Counted from the stretch's first letter, positions 36,050 through 48,938 are shown. The stretch: DNA of 64,000 nt from Alteromonas oceanisediminis (GCF_018474025.1 NZ_JAHCTA010000003.1:62001-126000), one strand, 5' to 3'. Notes: generated from the sequence alone by a model not told the origin. A program made the numbers and translations.

Positions 36050-37042
36050 ATGAACACACTGCTGCTTAACAATACCGCGAACGACATCGATCACGCCGCA
36101 ACGCTGCTGAAAAACGGTGGCGTTGTTGCAGTGCCCACAGAGACAGTCTACGGATTGGCTGCGGACGCGTCGGATCCTGTGGCCGTTAATAAGATATTCA
36201 CTGCGAAGCAGCGTCCCAATAATCACCCATTAATTGTACACATTCATTCTCTAGCGCAGCTTGAGCAACTGACCGTGGATGTGCCGCAGGCTGCTTTTCT
36301 GCTGGCTAATGCTTTTTGGCCAGGGCCATTAACCATGTTGCTGAACAAATCTGATGCGGTTATCGAAGAGGTAAATGGGGGGTTAACCACTGTTGGTGTG
36401 CGCATGCCCGATCACCCGGTGTTACGGGCTCTACTCATGCAGAGCGATTTATTTGTTGCCGCGCCGTCCGCCAATCCACATAAGCAGTTAAGCCCAACCA
36501 CAGCTCAGCACGTATTTAATGAGTTACAGGGCAAGATCGATGCGGTAATTGATGGAGGGCCCTGCAACGTAGGAGTAGAGTCAACTATCATTGACCTCAC
36601 GCCATTGGCACAGCAGCAACCAGCGCGTATATTGCGCGCGGGGCCGCTCACAGCAACAATGCTCAGTGCGGTGCTGGGAACCCCCGTGATCAATTATCAA
36701 GCTCACCAGCAGCAAGTCCCCGGAAACATCGCCCAGCATTATCAACCGAAAGGCAAGCTGCGTGTTGCGCCCACAGCTGAACTAGTGACAATGTGCCAAC
36801 AATGGCCTGATAGCACAGCCTGCGTGGCCTATTCCGACAACCTGATCAATGCTATGCACAGCACAGGGCATGGACATGCACTTATGCCCATGCAAGCCGA
36901 CAAAGCCAAGTATGCGCGCGCGCTGTACGCCGCACTCTATGACTTAGACCGACAAGGTTTTGCGCATATCTGGGTAGAGCAGCCCCCGCAATCGGAGGCA
37001 TGGGATGATGTGAATGACAGGCTAAGCCGGGCGGGCGCTTAG
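36050..37042 (+). CDS. L-threonylcarbamoyladenylate synthase (Sua5 type)
   Basis: Makes threonylcarbamoyl-AMP for the universal tRNA modification t6A at A37. Length 330 residues, so it is the two-domain Sua5 form, not the short TsaC. The YrdC domain (about 10-200) shows VPTETVYGLAADA, the substrate-binding AKQRPNNHPL and GVRMPDHPV; the STIIDL motif follows. The Sua5 C-terminal domain (about 230-325) is linked by a flexible stretch containing the GNIAQHYQPKG segment. It ends directly against the convergent pepQ stop. Confidence 0.92.
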   Translation: MNTLLLNNTANDIDHAATLLKNGGVVAVPTETVYGLAADASDPVAVNKIFTAKQRPNNHPLIVHIHSLAQLEQLTVDVPQAAFLLANAFWPGPLTMLLNKSDAVIEEVNGGLTTVGVRMPDHPVLRALLMQSDLFVAAPSANPHKQLSPTTAQHVFNELQGKIDAVIDGGPCNVGVESTIIDLTPLAQQQPARILRAGPLTATMLSAVLGTPVINYQAHQQQVPGNIAQHYQPKGKLRVAPTAELVTMCQQWPDSTACVAYSDNLINAMHSTGHGHALMPMQADKAKYARALYAALYDLDRQGFAHIWVEQPPQSEAWDDVNDRLSRAGA

Positions 37043-38407
<1,365 letters not shown>

Positions 38408-38414
38408 TCAATAA

Positions 38415-40448
38415 TTACTTCAGCGGTGTGGATAATGGTGCCATTTGCATGGAACCAATTTGTTCAAACAGGTCGCTCGAATTACCCAACTGCAACTGAT
38501 AAATATACCGATAGGCTAACACGGCTTTGACATAATTTCGTGTTTCTCGGTACGGTATTGTTTCTATCCAGATGTCCATCGGAATCGGCTCGCTTTTAGG
38601 CACCCAGTCTAGCACACGGCGCCAGCCCGCGTTGTATGAAGCAGTCGCCAACACGGGGTTGTCTCCTACTTTGTCGAGCAAGTAGCGCATATATTTAATA
38701 CCCACATCAACGTTCTGATTAGGCTCCAGTAACGACTGATAAGGAAATCTGGATTGGGTAATGTACTCCGCTGTTGACGGTAATACCTGCATTAATCCAC
38801 GCGCGCCGGCATGAGAAATAGCATCTGTCATGAACGAGCTTTCACGCCTTGCAATAGCGTATGCCCATGCGGGATCGATTTGGTGTTCCTGTGCGGAAGC
38901 ATTAATGCGACTGGAAAAAGCAATCGGGAAACGCCGCTCAACATCATCCAGATATCCCACCTGCGCCAGCCCGAAAATAGCTTGGTCGAACCATTGCCAA
39001 TCATAAGCCAGTAAGATGGCTTGCAATTTCTCATTCTTGTTCAATGATCGCAACACGCGGCGCCACTCACGCCGAGCCTCAGTAAATCGTTGGTGAGAAA
39101 ACAGTTCATACGCGCGTTGTAATGCTGGCATGCTGGCCAGTTTTGTTTGCGCAACCGCGTCCCACTGAGGGCTTCGCTGATTCAACGCTGGCGTTTGCTT
39201 TAACTGCGCGCTGGCCAAAAAACCATAATAGTGGCGTTGGTTAGCAGCACTGATGAGCTGCTGTTTAGCCTGCTCAGCCGCCCCCAGTTGTTGATAACTG
39301 CGTCCCTGCCAGTATTGGTAAGCTACGTCGTCGCCAAAGGCAGGATCAGCTTGCTGGATAACGTCTAAAGACCCCTGCCAATCATCTCGGCGAACTTTCG
39401 TGGCAACATGCCAACGCAATACTTCGGGATCACTGCGCAAATCAGATGCACGTTGCAACCATTTCTCGGCGTTTGGGTGATTGTCGACTGCCAATGAAAG
39501 CGCGATGTCTGCGGTTAAACTGGCGACGCTTTCGTCACTCAGTTTGAGCCGTTGTTGTGCGACCGAGAATGCTTGGATCACCGCATCTACCTGAGACCAC
39601 ACCAACTTGCCCATCGCGTAAGTAAATACGGCTGCTTCCTGTTCGCTAGCGCGATTCGGAAAGCGGTTCATTCGCGTCAATTTGTAAGGAGAGCGCTGTG
39701 CATCAAACCACAATGTGGTTAAATACTTTTGCTCAGAAGGCACACTACGTGCCAGCCATGTAGCCAATTTTATATTGTTGCTCTTAACCGCCATGATCAT
39801 GCGTTTCAATGTCCGTTGCGGGGTCTGCAAACCTGCATCACGCCAACGCCTGAATAACGGATCACACGCCTTAGGCTGAGAATAGGGCACCAGCCAAAGT
39901 GAAGCGACTTTATTGTCCAAGGTAGAAAGCGAAACGTCTGCACTAAGCGTTCTGCGCAAATACACACAATCCAGTTCAGCACTCAGCCCTTCTTTATAGA
40001 ATGCTTCAAACTGGCTGTACTCGCCTTCGTCCATAAGCTGTTGGAGCCAGCGTTTGCGCACGTTCATGACGACCGGCTGGCCCTCGTACTCACGCAAAAA
40101 CTGCCCGACGCGGGCACCATTTTGCAAAGGCAGTGTTGCCAGCAGCCAATGTTTCAGTGCGTAAGGATATAACGGGTAACCGCGTAGTTCGGCCAATGCC
40201 GACTCCATCTCATCAACATCATAATGGCGTGCGCTTTCCAGGGTGCCAATGAACTCGGCGAAGGCCTGACGCTGCGCCGAATACTGTTCACCGTGATACA
40301 CCGCGGGTTTAATATGTGATTGACTCGGCGGTAGTAATTCGATCACGGGTTGGTTCTGGGCCCACACGAGCGGTGCCGTACAAAAACCAAACGTTATCAC
40401 CCATAGAAATACTCGATATAAATTCAGCGGCCGGTTCAGTTGATGCAT
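38415..40448 (-). CDS. slt: soluble lytic murein transglycosylase
   Basis: Periplasmic exolytic transglycosylase that cuts peptidoglycan glycan strands to 1,6-anhydro-MurNAc products. I use the ATG at 40448 (677 residues; E. coli Slt70 has 645), which gives a proper signal peptide ending VWAQ; an upstream frame to 40616 adds 56 residues before it and is rejected. A long alpha-superhelical U/L domain (about 40-500) precedes the catalytic domain. The catalytic glutamate is Glu536 in IARRESSFMTDAISHAGARGLMQ (seen as ARRESSF and GARGLMQ), and the ATASYNAGWRRV motif follows. It lies 22 bp upstream of pepQ on the same strand. Confidence 0.93.
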   Translation of the reverse strand: MHQLNRPLNLYRVFLWVITFGFCTAPLVWAQNQPVIELLPPSQSHIKPAVYHGEQYSAQRQAFAEFIGTLESARHYDVDEMESALAELRGYPLYPYALKHWLLATLPLQNGARVGQFLREYEGQPVVMNVRKRWLQQLMDEGEYSQFEAFYKEGLSAELDCVYLRRTLSADVSLSTLDNKVASLWLVPYSQPKACDPLFRRWRDAGLQTPQRTLKRMIMAVKSNNIKLATWLARSVPSEQKYLTTLWFDAQRSPYKLTRMNRFPNRASEQEAAVFTYAMGKLVWSQVDAVIQAFSVAQQRLKLSDESVASLTADIALSLAVDNHPNAEKWLQRASDLRSDPEVLRWHVATKVRRDDWQGSLDVIQQADPAFGDDVAYQYWQGRSYQQLGAAEQAKQQLISAANQRHYYGFLASAQLKQTPALNQRSPQWDAVAQTKLASMPALQRAYELFSHQRFTEARREWRRVLRSLNKNEKLQAILLAYDWQWFDQAIFGLAQVGYLDDVERRFPIAFSSRINASAQEHQIDPAWAYAIARRESSFMTDAISHAGARGLMQVLPSTAEYITQSRFPYQSLLEPNQNVDVGIKYMRYLLDKVGDNPVLATASYNAGWRRVLDWVPKSEPIPMDIWIETIPYRETRNYVKAVLAYRYIYQLQLGNSSDLFEQIGSMQMAPLSTPLK

Positions 40449-40713
40449 ACAGTCCTGTACGTGATTAATGTCTAACGAAGAAAATAACGAAACCCTTACT
40501 CTGTATAGACTATAGCCTAACCCAGATTGTTCAAATCGGATATTCGAAATATTCGGGTTGAATTGTTGAGGTTCAGACCAATATCGACTATTCAAACGCT
40601 CGTTTAAATTTTTCATTGAGTTTTAAGACAATTTTGTGAAGAATCTCGCCACCCCTACGCAGACCGCGGTAGCAGAGACTATAATGCCTGCACCGCCATA
40701 GGAGAATGATAAT

Positions 40714-42870
40714 ATGATTTACTCAGGTAGCTGTATTAAGGTTGCTCGCCATGCCGAGGCGAACGATGTCGCTGAGCTCGTGTTCGATGCTGCCGGCTCG
40801 GTCAACAAGTTTGACCGCCAAACTGTCAATGAATTGGATGAAGCAACACAAGCCATTGCGGCAGAAGACGGGCTAAAAGCCGTTGTTGTGCGAAGCGCCA
40901 AATCGACATTTATTGTCGGTGCTGACATTACCGAATTTACCGACTTGTTCAGCCAGCCAGACGACGAAGTGTTGGGCTGGGTTGCTAAAACTGCACAAGT
41001 GTTTGATCGTTTTGAAGATTTACCAATTCCAACGATTGCTGCTGTGAACGGTTTCGCGCTAGGTGGCGGATGTGAAATGGCATTAGCGTGTGACTTACGT
41101 ATCGCCGATACCACTGCCAGTATCGGTTTACCCGAGGTTAAGCTGGGTTTGATGCCCGGGTTTGGTGGCACGGTTCGTTTGCCCCGCATCATCGGTTCTG
41201 ACAATGCGTTAGAATGGATGACCACCGGGCGCGATCGTAAAGCTGACAAGGCGCTTGCCGAGGGCGCGGTAGATGCTGTGGTAGCTCCTGAGAAATTAAT
41301 TGAAGCCGCGGTGTCGATGGTTTCCGATGCGGCGTCAGGATCGATTGATTGGCAAACCCGTAGAGAGCAGAAAAAGGCCCCGCTTCAACTCAACAAGAAC
41401 GAAGCCATGATGAGCTTCTCTACTGCTGCGGCCATGGTAGCAGCGCAAGCCGGTAAGCACTATCCAGCTCCGCATAAAATGGTCGAAACCGTTTCTAAAG
41501 CAGCCACTCTAGACAGAGATGGTGCACTAAAAGTCGAGAATGAAGGGTTCGTTGAGCTCGCGAAAACTGATGCCGCCAAAGCACAAATTGGCATCTTTCT
41601 TGCCGACCAGTTAGTCAAGAGCAAGGGTAAAAAACAAGCCAAATCTGCGACGAAAGAAGTCAAGCAGAATGCCGTGCTGGGTGCCGGGATTATGGGCGGC
41701 GGCATTGCCTATCAAGGTGCCGTAAAAGGCATTCCAACCGTGATGAAAGACATCAATCAGGCTGCGCTTGATCTCGGTTTGAAAGAAGCTTCAGGCATTT
41801 TGATGAAAGGCATGGCTCGCGGCAAAGTTGATGGCAAAAAGATGGCATCAACATTAGCGAGTATCACGCCAACGCTGGATTATTCTGCCATCAAGAACGC
41901 CGATCTGGTGATTGAAGCGGTCGTTGAAAACCCGAAAGTGAAAGCCACGGTCTTAAAAGAAACCGAAGAGCATGTTGCTGACGACGCCATTATTTGCTCA
42001 AACACGTCAACGATTTCGATCAACCAGTTAGCGGAAAGTCTGAACAAGCCTGAGCGCTTTTGCGGAATGCATTTTTTCAACCCTGTCCATAAGATGCCAT
42101 TGGTTGAAATTATTCGTGGTGAAAAAACCTCAGACGATACCATTGCTGCAGTCGTAGCAACAACGTTGCGTATGGGCAAAACGCCGATCGTCGTTAATGA
42201 TTGTCCCGGCTTTCTGGTCAATCGCGTTCTCTTCCCTTATTTTGCAGGATTCAGTCGCTTAGTACTCGATGGCGCTGATTTTAAAGCGGTCGATAAAGTC
42301 ATGGAGAAGCAATTCGGCTGGCCAATGGGCCCTGCGTACTTGCTTGATGTTGTCGGTATGGACACCGCCGATCATGCTGCAGGCGTAATGTCTGACGGTA
42401 TTCCAGAGCGTATGGAAAAGATCGACAATGATCCTGTTACGCTGCTGTTTAACGCAGAGCGTTTGGGCCAGAAGAATGGTAAAGGCTTTTACGACTACGG
42501 CACTGACAAGCGCGGCAAGCCGACTAAAACGCCAGCGGAAACCGCCTATTCGCTATTCAAACCCCATGTTGCAGACTCTCAGGAATTTAGTGCCGATGAA
42601 ATTATTGCCCGGGTCATGATCCCGATGGCGAATGAGGCGATACGTTGTCTGGAAGAAGGCATTGTTGGCAGTGCGGCTGAAGCCGATATGGCATTGCTCT
42701 ACGGGCTTGGTTTTCCGCCATTCCGTGGAGGCATATTCCGCTACATTGAAACATTGGGTCTGCAAAATTTCGTCGATCTAGCAGATAAGTATGCTGATCT
42801 CGGCCCCATTTACCAAGTGTCTGACGGCGTTCGCGAAATGGCCCGTGCTGGCAAATCATATTTTGCGTAA
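40714..42870 (+). CDS. fadB: fatty acid oxidation complex alpha subunit
   Basis: Multifunctional beta-oxidation enzyme with enoyl-CoA hydratase/isomerase and 3-hydroxyacyl-CoA dehydrogenase activities, 718 residues (729 in E. coli). The hydratase domain has catalytic Glu121 ([13 protein letters not shown]) and Glu141 ([16 protein letters not shown]). The dehydrogenase domain begins near 318 with [16 protein letters not shown] and includes [19 protein letters not shown] lies nine bases before the ATG and a TATAAT at 40680-40685 is a likely -10. It is followed 21 bp later by fadA. The sequence is closer to FadB than FadJ by overall length and its fadA partner. Confidence 0.95.
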   Translation: MIYSGSCIKVARHAEANDVAELVFDAAGSVNKFDRQTVNELDEATQAIAAEDGLKAVVVRSAKSTFIVGADITEFTDLFSQPDDEVLGWVAKTAQVFDRFEDLPIPTIAAVNGFALGGGCEMALACDLRIADTTASIGLPEVKLGLMPGFGGTVRLPRIIGSDNALEWMTTGRDRKADKALAEGAVDAVVAPEKLIEAAVSMVSDAASGSIDWQTRREQKKAPLQLNKNEAMMSFSTAAAMVAAQAGKHYPAPHKMVETVSKAATLDRDGALKVENEGFVELAKTDAAKAQIGIFLADQLVKSKGKKQAKSATKEVKQNAVLGAGIMGGGIAYQGAVKGIPTVMKDINQAALDLGLKEASGILMKGMARGKVDGKKMASTLASITPTLDYSAIKNADLVIEAVVENPKVKATVLKETEEHVADDAIICSNTSTISINQLAESLNKPERFCGMHFFNPVHKMPLVEIIRGEKTSDDTIAAVVATTLRMGKTPIVVNDCPGFLVNRVLFPYFAGFSRLVLDGADFKAVDKVMEKQFGWPMGPAYLLDVVGMDTADHAAGVMSDGIPERMEKIDNDPVTLLFNAERLGQKNGKGFYDYGTDKRGKPTKTPAETAYSLFKPHVADSQEFSADEIIARVMIPMANEAIRCLEEGIVGSAAEADMALLYGLGFPPFRGGIFRYIETLGLQNFVDLADKYADLGPIYQVSDGVREMARAGKSYFA

Positions 42871-44055
<1,185 letters not shown>

Positions 44056-44070
44056 GCTGTCCAGGATGTC

Positions 44071-44107
44071 AAAGCCTCGCTCCTGTTAACACGAGCGGGG
44101 CTTTTTT
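44071..44107 (+). terminator. terminator of fadBA
   Basis: AAAGCCTCGCTC ... GAGCGGGGCTTTTTT, a long stem with one G-T pair, a ten-base loop and a six-T tail, 16 bp after the fadA stop. Confidence 0.93.
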
Positions 44108-44186
44108 GTGGGCGTCAGTAATTGATTCTGCTCGACTTACTTGCCAATATACATCAATGTCATTCTCATAAGAGCATTCGATACTG

Positions 44187-45479
44187 ATGCCGATTTTTAA
44201 CCTAATTCTAGCAGCATTGCGCTATCGTTCTGTGAATATAGGGCTTATCGTGTTCGCTCTTTGTGTTTGCAGTGCGGCGCAATCAGGAGTGCCAACCGAG
44301 GTGAGCGATTTTTACCCTTCCACCATGAATGCTGAGCCCTACTTACCGGCAGACTTAGCCAGCCGTGAGCTTGGTTGTCTAGCACTGAGTGCTTCAGATA
44401 GCCGTTACCGTTCTTCACAAGCGGTTGATTATTCTGCTTCAGGATGGGAAGAGCAGATCAGTGCAGAGTGGGATCACTTAAGCGCCCCGGAAGATAACGG
44501 GCGTATCACCATCATCGACTTCAGGCAGGCGGATAACAGGGAGTTAACGTATCGGTACTTAGCCAATGCGAACAGTCAAAACGAATTATATGAGCCATGG
44601 AGTTCATCCAAAATATTTGCCTATACCGGTGCGATTGCCACCCTGCGCCAGCAAGGAGTGGGTGCGACGAGCAAAATTGGTAATGTGTCGGTTGCCGATT
44701 TAATCACCAGTATCAACAGCTATTCTCCCACCGGCAATGCGCCTGATGACTCTAATGCGATTGCGACTTACTTTGCCAATATTGCAGGTCGTGATTTTCT
44801 AACCCGTTTGTTTCACGATGACTGGCTTAAGCTGAGTAACCCTGATGTACGCTTTCGCGGTGCTTACGGTCCGATTGCTTTTGTGCCTAGCCAACCGGAC
44901 TGGAAAGACGGGCAACAGTCAGTGATACCATCACTGTATGTCAACGCAGGTGATGACCCGGGATATCAGAGCTATCGCTGTGACGATTGCGACCTCACCG
45001 GCAATAAGCCGATGACAACGTTAGCGCAGGCCGAATGGTTAAAGCGACTCGCGGCGCATACGCGTGACGCCGCAACCCAACATCCGCACCTCACTGCACA
45101 AGATATACAGATTTTGTTCTATGGCAGCACGGGGCGCGGCGGTATGATGGCGGGTATTAGCAGGATGTTACCCAACGCTCTGGCAGCGGTGCTTGAACCC
45201 AACTCGACGCGCTCACCAAAAGCGATTTTAGACCAAGCCACACAGGGGCAATGGCGGATCTTCCAGAAGATTGGTTGGGGGCCCAGTGAAACCAGAATGG
45301 CGGGTGAAAATGTGGTTTTAGCGCATGTCTGCTTGCCGCATTTTCAGGGCGGTCGAGAGTTTACGATTGCTGCGCAAGCCGCACAATCCGGTTATGGTGA
45401 TGAATTCGTGAATTATGCCGGCATGAAAATGCAGGATCTACTCACCCGTTCACTCGGCGAGCTTCTGTATCCTCAATGA
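44187..45479 (+). CDS. periplasmic serine hydrolase of the beta-lactamase/penicillin-binding fold
   Basis: Exported protein of 430 residues; a hydrophobic N-terminal segment (about 16-32) acts as signal peptide. It carries the three active-site boxes of serine penicillin-recognising enzymes in order: Ser139-x-x-Lys142 (PWSSSKIF), an SxN-like box around 188-190 (DDSNAIATYF), and a KTG-like box Lys361-Ile-Gly (FQKIGWG). It belongs to no named class I can assign. Its stop overlaps the start of the L-Ala-D/L-Glu epimerase gene by 4 bp, so it is likely a D-amino-acid or muropeptide-directed peptidase of the salvage pathway; this is inferred from context. A paired CDDC motif near 265-268 could form a disulfide. 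Confidence 0.7.
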   Translation: MPIFNLILAALRYRSVNIGLIVFALCVCSAAQSGVPTEVSDFYPSTMNAEPYLPADLASRELGCLALSASDSRYRSSQAVDYSASGWEEQISAEWDHLSAPEDNGRITIIDFRQADNRELTYRYLANANSQNELYEPWSSSKIFAYTGAIATLRQQGVGATSKIGNVSVADLITSINSYSPTGNAPDDSNAIATYFANIAGRDFLTRLFHDDWLKLSNPDVRFRGAYGPIAFVPSQPDWKDGQQSVIPSLYVNAGDDPGYQSYRCDDCDLTGNKPMTTLAQAEWLKRLAAHTRDAATQHPHLTAQDIQILFYGSTGRGGMMAGISRMLPNALAAVLEPNSTRSPKAILDQATQGQWRIFQKIGWGPSETRMAGENVVLAHVCLPHFQGGREFTIAAQAAQSGYGDEFVNYAGMKMQDLLTRSLGELLYPQ

Positions 45480-46576
45480 ACATTACTCATTATCGTTTGG
45501 CGCACATTGATACGCCGTTACATACCCCGTTTAAGACGGCTGTTAGAACCGTTGATTCGCTGAATGATTTAGTGGTCATGCTCGAAACCGATACGGGCCA
45601 CGTGGGCTTTGGCTCTGCGCCATCTACCCCCCTGATTACGGGAGATACGCACGCCACGATAACCAGCGTTATACAGTCGCATCTTTTCCCTGCCGTCAAT
45701 GGCGCTGCGATTGCCGATATCCAGAATAACTGCGCTCGCCTTCAAAAAGCCATTATGGGTCACCCCAGTGCTAAAGCCGCCGTTGAAATCGCGCTCTACG
45801 ATCTGTGGGCTCAACAACAGAAGTTACCACTATATAAAGCGTTGGGCGGCACCCAGCGACGTTTAAAAACGGATTACACCATCAGTGTGAATCCGCTGGA
45901 TGAGATGATGAATGACTGCCGTAGCGCGCTAGATAAGGGCTACGACTGTTTGAAAATCAAAATTGGTAATGATTTTTCCCAAGACATCGATCGCATCATA
46001 TCGATTTATAATGCTTTTCATCAACACGCCACCTTACGTCTGGATGTCAATCAGGGCTGGACCATTGAGCAAAGTTTGCAAGCCGTACAGATACTGGAAA
46101 AGCAAGCCGCGCGGTTTGAATTGATCGAACAACCGGTACGCTACGACCAGATTGAAGACCTCGCGGTAGTCACTGCGCGCTCTTCCATTCCGGTTATGGC
46201 AGATGAGAGTGCCAGCTCAGTACGCGATGTTCGGCTTATTTTAACCACGGGTGCTGCTGATATTATCAATATCAAATTAATGAAATGTGGCGGTTTATCA
46301 CAAGCCATCGACATCGCCAGAATGTCAGCGGAAAAGCAAAAAACCTGCATGATGGGTTGCATGCTAGAGGGCAGCATCAGTGTTGCCGCTGCCGCCCATT
46401 TTGCCGCTGCATTTTCAGACCAAGTCCCCCTGATTGATTTGGATGGGCCCACACTAGGTCAGTTTGACCCGCTACGCGTTGGTAGATTGAAGGACGTTAA
46501 TGCGTCAACCCTGTTTGACAAAAGTCTCATCGAACTTAATGATGCCCCAGGCTTGGGCATTCTGGCGATCAAATAA
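45476..46576 (+). CDS. L-Ala-D/L-Glu epimerase (enolase superfamily)
   Basis: Dipeptide epimerase that converts L-Ala-D-Glu from murein peptides to L-Ala-L-Glu for further degradation, 366 residues. All muconate-lactonizing-type residues are present: the KxK pair Lys160/Lys162, metal ligands Asp190, Glu218 and Asp243, the opposing Lys267 or Lys270 in IKLMKCGG, and the DxD motif Asp321/Asp323 that binds the substrate amino group in dipeptide epimerases. It corresponds to E. coli YcjG, which sits next to MpaA; here an MpaA-like gene lies 7 kb away in the same island. Its ATG overlaps the upstream stop codon. Confidence 0.88.
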   Translation: MNITHYRLAHIDTPLHTPFKTAVRTVDSLNDLVVMLETDTGHVGFGSAPSTPLITGDTHATITSVIQSHLFPAVNGAAIADIQNNCARLQKAIMGHPSAKAAVEIALYDLWAQQQKLPLYKALGGTQRRLKTDYTISVNPLDEMMNDCRSALDKGYDCLKIKIGNDFSQDIDRIISIYNAFHQHATLRLDVNQGWTIEQSLQAVQILEKQAARFELIEQPVRYDQIEDLAVVTARSSIPVMADESASSVRDVRLILTTGAADIINIKLMKCGGLSQAIDIARMSAEKQKTCMMGCMLEGSISVAAAAHFAAAFSDQVPLIDLDGPTLGQFDPLRVGRLKDVNASTLFDKSLIELNDAPGLGILAIK

Positions 46577-46641
46577 ACAATTGTGTTTAGTTTACCGTCG
46601 GCGTTACACTGAACCAAAGTAGCGGTTGGTGCACACGCGTT

Positions 46642-47622
46642 ATGATGCAAAAACAACCCAAAACGATTGACGCGACGATAATATTGGTTATCAGCGGATG
46701 TTTATCCCTGAGTATATTACCGTTTGTGGTATTACGCTTTATTAGCGGCGAGTTAGATGTCGCCATTCTCAACACTGTCGCCGTCTCCATCACTGCGTCT
46801 ATTTTTGTGTTTGTGTATACCACACATCGTACGCAAGCGGCTCGCTGGTTATTGTCTATCCTTAGCATGGTTGTCATGTTAATCACGGTGGCGATAAAGG
46901 GCCCTGAACAAGTGGTGTGGGTCTACCCATCGCTGACCACAATTTTCTTCCTACTGCCCGCTCATATGGCAGCGATCATCTCTACAGCATTTTTATCCGC
47001 GCTGCTGTTGATACTCTCGCCCTCCGCCGATTTTTTCTTTCTTCTGAAAGTGGGTATATCGGCAGGTGCCACCTTACTTTTCTGCTATGCATTTTCAACC
47101 AAAATGCGAGGGCAGCAGCATTATCTGGAACTACTGGCTATCACCGATCCGTTAACCCGAGTGGGCAATCGGCGAGCGCTCGAAGAGCAATTGCTCGGCA
47201 CGGTGAGCCGACTTAACCGATATCGGGATCAGAGTGCCAGCCTGATCATGCTCGATGTCGACCATTTTAAACAGGTGAATGATCAGCTAGGGCATGCCTG
47301 TGGTGACAAAGTGTTGATGGAGTTCGCTGAACTCGTGCAGCTGCGCATTCGTGACAGTGATGCCCTGTTTCGATTTGGCGGTGAGGAATTTGTGGTGTTG
47401 CTGGAAAACACGGACGCGAAAGAAGCATTACTGGTCGCAGAAACCCTACGCAACAGTGTGCTGGAGCATCATTGGCTTGCCTTCGACTCGCGTATCACGG
47501 TTTCGGCAGGTGTCGCGCAGTACATCAACGGTGAAACGATGGAAGAATGGCTAGGGCGTGCGGATGACGCGATGTATGAAGCCAAGACTCGAGGCCGTAA
47601 CGCCTGTATTGCTGCGCATTAA
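46642..47622 (+). CDS. membrane diguanylate cyclase (GGDEF)
   Basis: Synthesises cyclic di-GMP. Length 326 residues. The first 150 residues hold about five to six hydrophobic helices of an unassigned sensor region, the remainder a GGDEF domain with the opening DPLTRVGNRRAL, the active loop GGEEF (246-250) and an intact allosteric I-site RDSD (237-240) five residues before it, so product feedback inhibition is expected. It sits between the epimerase and alr genes of the salvage island, 65 bp after the former, and may be read through from it. Confidence 0.92.
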   Translation: MMQKQPKTIDATIILVISGCLSLSILPFVVLRFISGELDVAILNTVAVSITASIFVFVYTTHRTQAARWLLSILSMVVMLITVAIKGPEQVVWVYPSLTTIFFLLPAHMAAIISTAFLSALLLILSPSADFFFLLKVGISAGATLLFCYAFSTKMRGQQHYLELLAITDPLTRVGNRRALEEQLLGTVSRLNRYRDQSASLIMLDVDHFKQVNDQLGHACGDKVLMEFAELVQLRIRDSDALFRFGGEEFVVLLENTDAKEALLVAETLRNSVLEHHWLAFDSRITVSAGVAQYINGETMEEWLGRADDAMYEAKTRGRNACIAAH

Positions 47623-47688
47623 TAAATGCTGAAATCACGATAAGCACGCTATTCAACGCCTTGCCGATTTTCTGATTTCTGGTTCAGA

Positions 47689-48768
47689 TTAAATCCTTTT
47701 AACAACACGAGGCACTCGTTCCGACACACGTGTCATCAGCTCATAGTCGATGGTACCACTATGATCCGCGACTTCTTTAATAGACAGCGCACTCCCCCAC
47801 AGTTCCACCTCATCGCCAAGCGCCACCTGAGGGCAATCAGTCACATCAAAGATCAACATATCCATGGAGACTCTGCCCGCCAGATAAATGCGCTGACCAT
47901 GACAAATGGCCGGCGTACCAGAGGGTGCATGACGAGGGTAGCCGTCTGCGTAGCCTATCGCTACTGTGGCTAAACGTGTATTTCGCTGCGCGCGCCACGT
48001 TGAGCCATACCCGACGGTTTCTCCAGCGGGCAAATCACGCAGCGCGATGACAGGTGCATGCAACGACATCGCTGGCAATAGTTTAGGTTGCGGCAGCTCT
48101 GGGGATCCGCCAGTGAAGCCGCCGTACAAACCTATGCCTAACCGGTTCCACCGTTGGTGAGCACTTGGCCAGTGCACTGTAGCGGCCGAATTGGCTACGC
48201 TCAGCGCTAGGTGAGTCTGCTGAGTGGATAGTGCCCTTGACAGGTTGTCTAATTGTTGACGCGTTTTGTCATTCGATACTTCATCGGCACAGGCAAGATG
48301 GGTAAACACAGCCGAGTCTGGACCTAGCAAGTGTGAGAAACGTTGTAACAACCCGGGGGCTTCTTCCAGCGAAAAACCGAGCCGATGCATACCCGTATCA
48401 ATTTTGAACCAAATGATCGGCGGGTTTTGCAACCTCTCAACCCGCTCTAGCTGCGCCAAATGATGTATCACCAGCCAGACGTTGTGATTGGCCGCCCATA
48501 TTGCCTCTTCTTCATCAAAGAAGCCCTCCAGCGACAAAATGGGTGTATCAATACCGGCTTCACGCAACTGTTTTGCTTCATCCATAAAGGCCACTGCAAA
48601 TAACGCGACTCGCGACGCTAAGGCTTCGGCTACAGCAATAGCGCCGTGCCCATAAGCGTTTGCTTTAATAACAGCAACATGTTGACTGTTAGGTGCGCAG
48701 GCACTCAACTGATCAAAATTATGCTGTACCGCCGCTAAATCGATGTGTGCATATGTTTTGCGAGTCAC
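47689..48768 (-). CDS. alr: alanine racemase
   Basis: PLP-dependent interconversion of L- and D-alanine, 359 residues. The PLP lysine is Lys35 in VIKANAYGHG; the second catalytic base is Tyr254 in TVGYGSTW, and AIGYADGYPRH follows. Signal peptide absent, so cytosolic. In many gammaproteobacteria alr follows dnaB; here it sits divergent to the sodium/solute symporter of the peptidoglycan-salvage island, which suggests a catabolic DadX-like use of murein-derived D-alanine, though a biosynthetic role is not excluded. Confidence 0.95.
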   Translation of the reverse strand: MTRKTYAHIDLAAVQHNFDQLSACAPNSQHVAVIKANAYGHGAIAVAEALASRVALFAVAFMDEAKQLREAGIDTPILSLEGFFDEEEAIWAANHNVWLVIHHLAQLERVERLQNPPIIWFKIDTGMHRLGFSLEEAPGLLQRFSHLLGPDSAVFTHLACADEVSNDKTRQQLDNLSRALSTQQTHLALSVANSAATVHWPSAHQRWNRLGIGLYGGFTGGSPELPQPKLLPAMSLHAPVIALRDLPAGETVGYGSTWRAQRNTRLATVAIGYADGYPRHAPSGTPAICHGQRIYLAGRVSMDMLIFDVTDCPQVALGDEVELWGSALSIKEVADHSGTIDYELMTRVSERVPRVVKRI

Positions 48769-48843
48769 GGATAATCCTTATTCAGTATCCAACACCAAAC
48801 GACGGTGCCCAACAACAATAATTCCTAATAAGTAAAAAATAAA

Positions 48844-48857
48844 GAATAAAATATTCC
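48844..48857 (+). promoter_or_regulatory. candidate MurR-type operator, site 1
   Basis: GAATAAAATATTCC, an imperfect palindrome of the form GAAT-W5-ATTCC, in the 170-bp space between alr and the symporter start. The same 14-bp pattern occurs at 53543-53556 next to the regulator gene. It lies about 80 bp upstream of the preferred symporter ATG. A further half-site ATTCC is found near 48821. Confidence 0.5.
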
Positions 48858-48938
48858 TAACGCGTGTACTTTGCTATTACAATGCCTTATGCTAAATCAC
48901 TGTACCGAATTGTTGCGCTAGGACAATTATTTTCCGAC

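Noticed and set aside
38415-40616. Slt gene reading from 40616 with 56 additional N-terminal residues.
   Set aside because: The extra segment precedes a good signal peptide that starts at the Met encoded at 40448; a signal peptide buried at residue 60 is not credible.
40719-41249. Open frame of 176 codons antisense to fadB, and similar long antisense frames elsewhere.
   Set aside because: Low-complexity Ser/Ala/Pro-rich translation typical of the antisense of a well-used coding frame; fadB is unambiguous.
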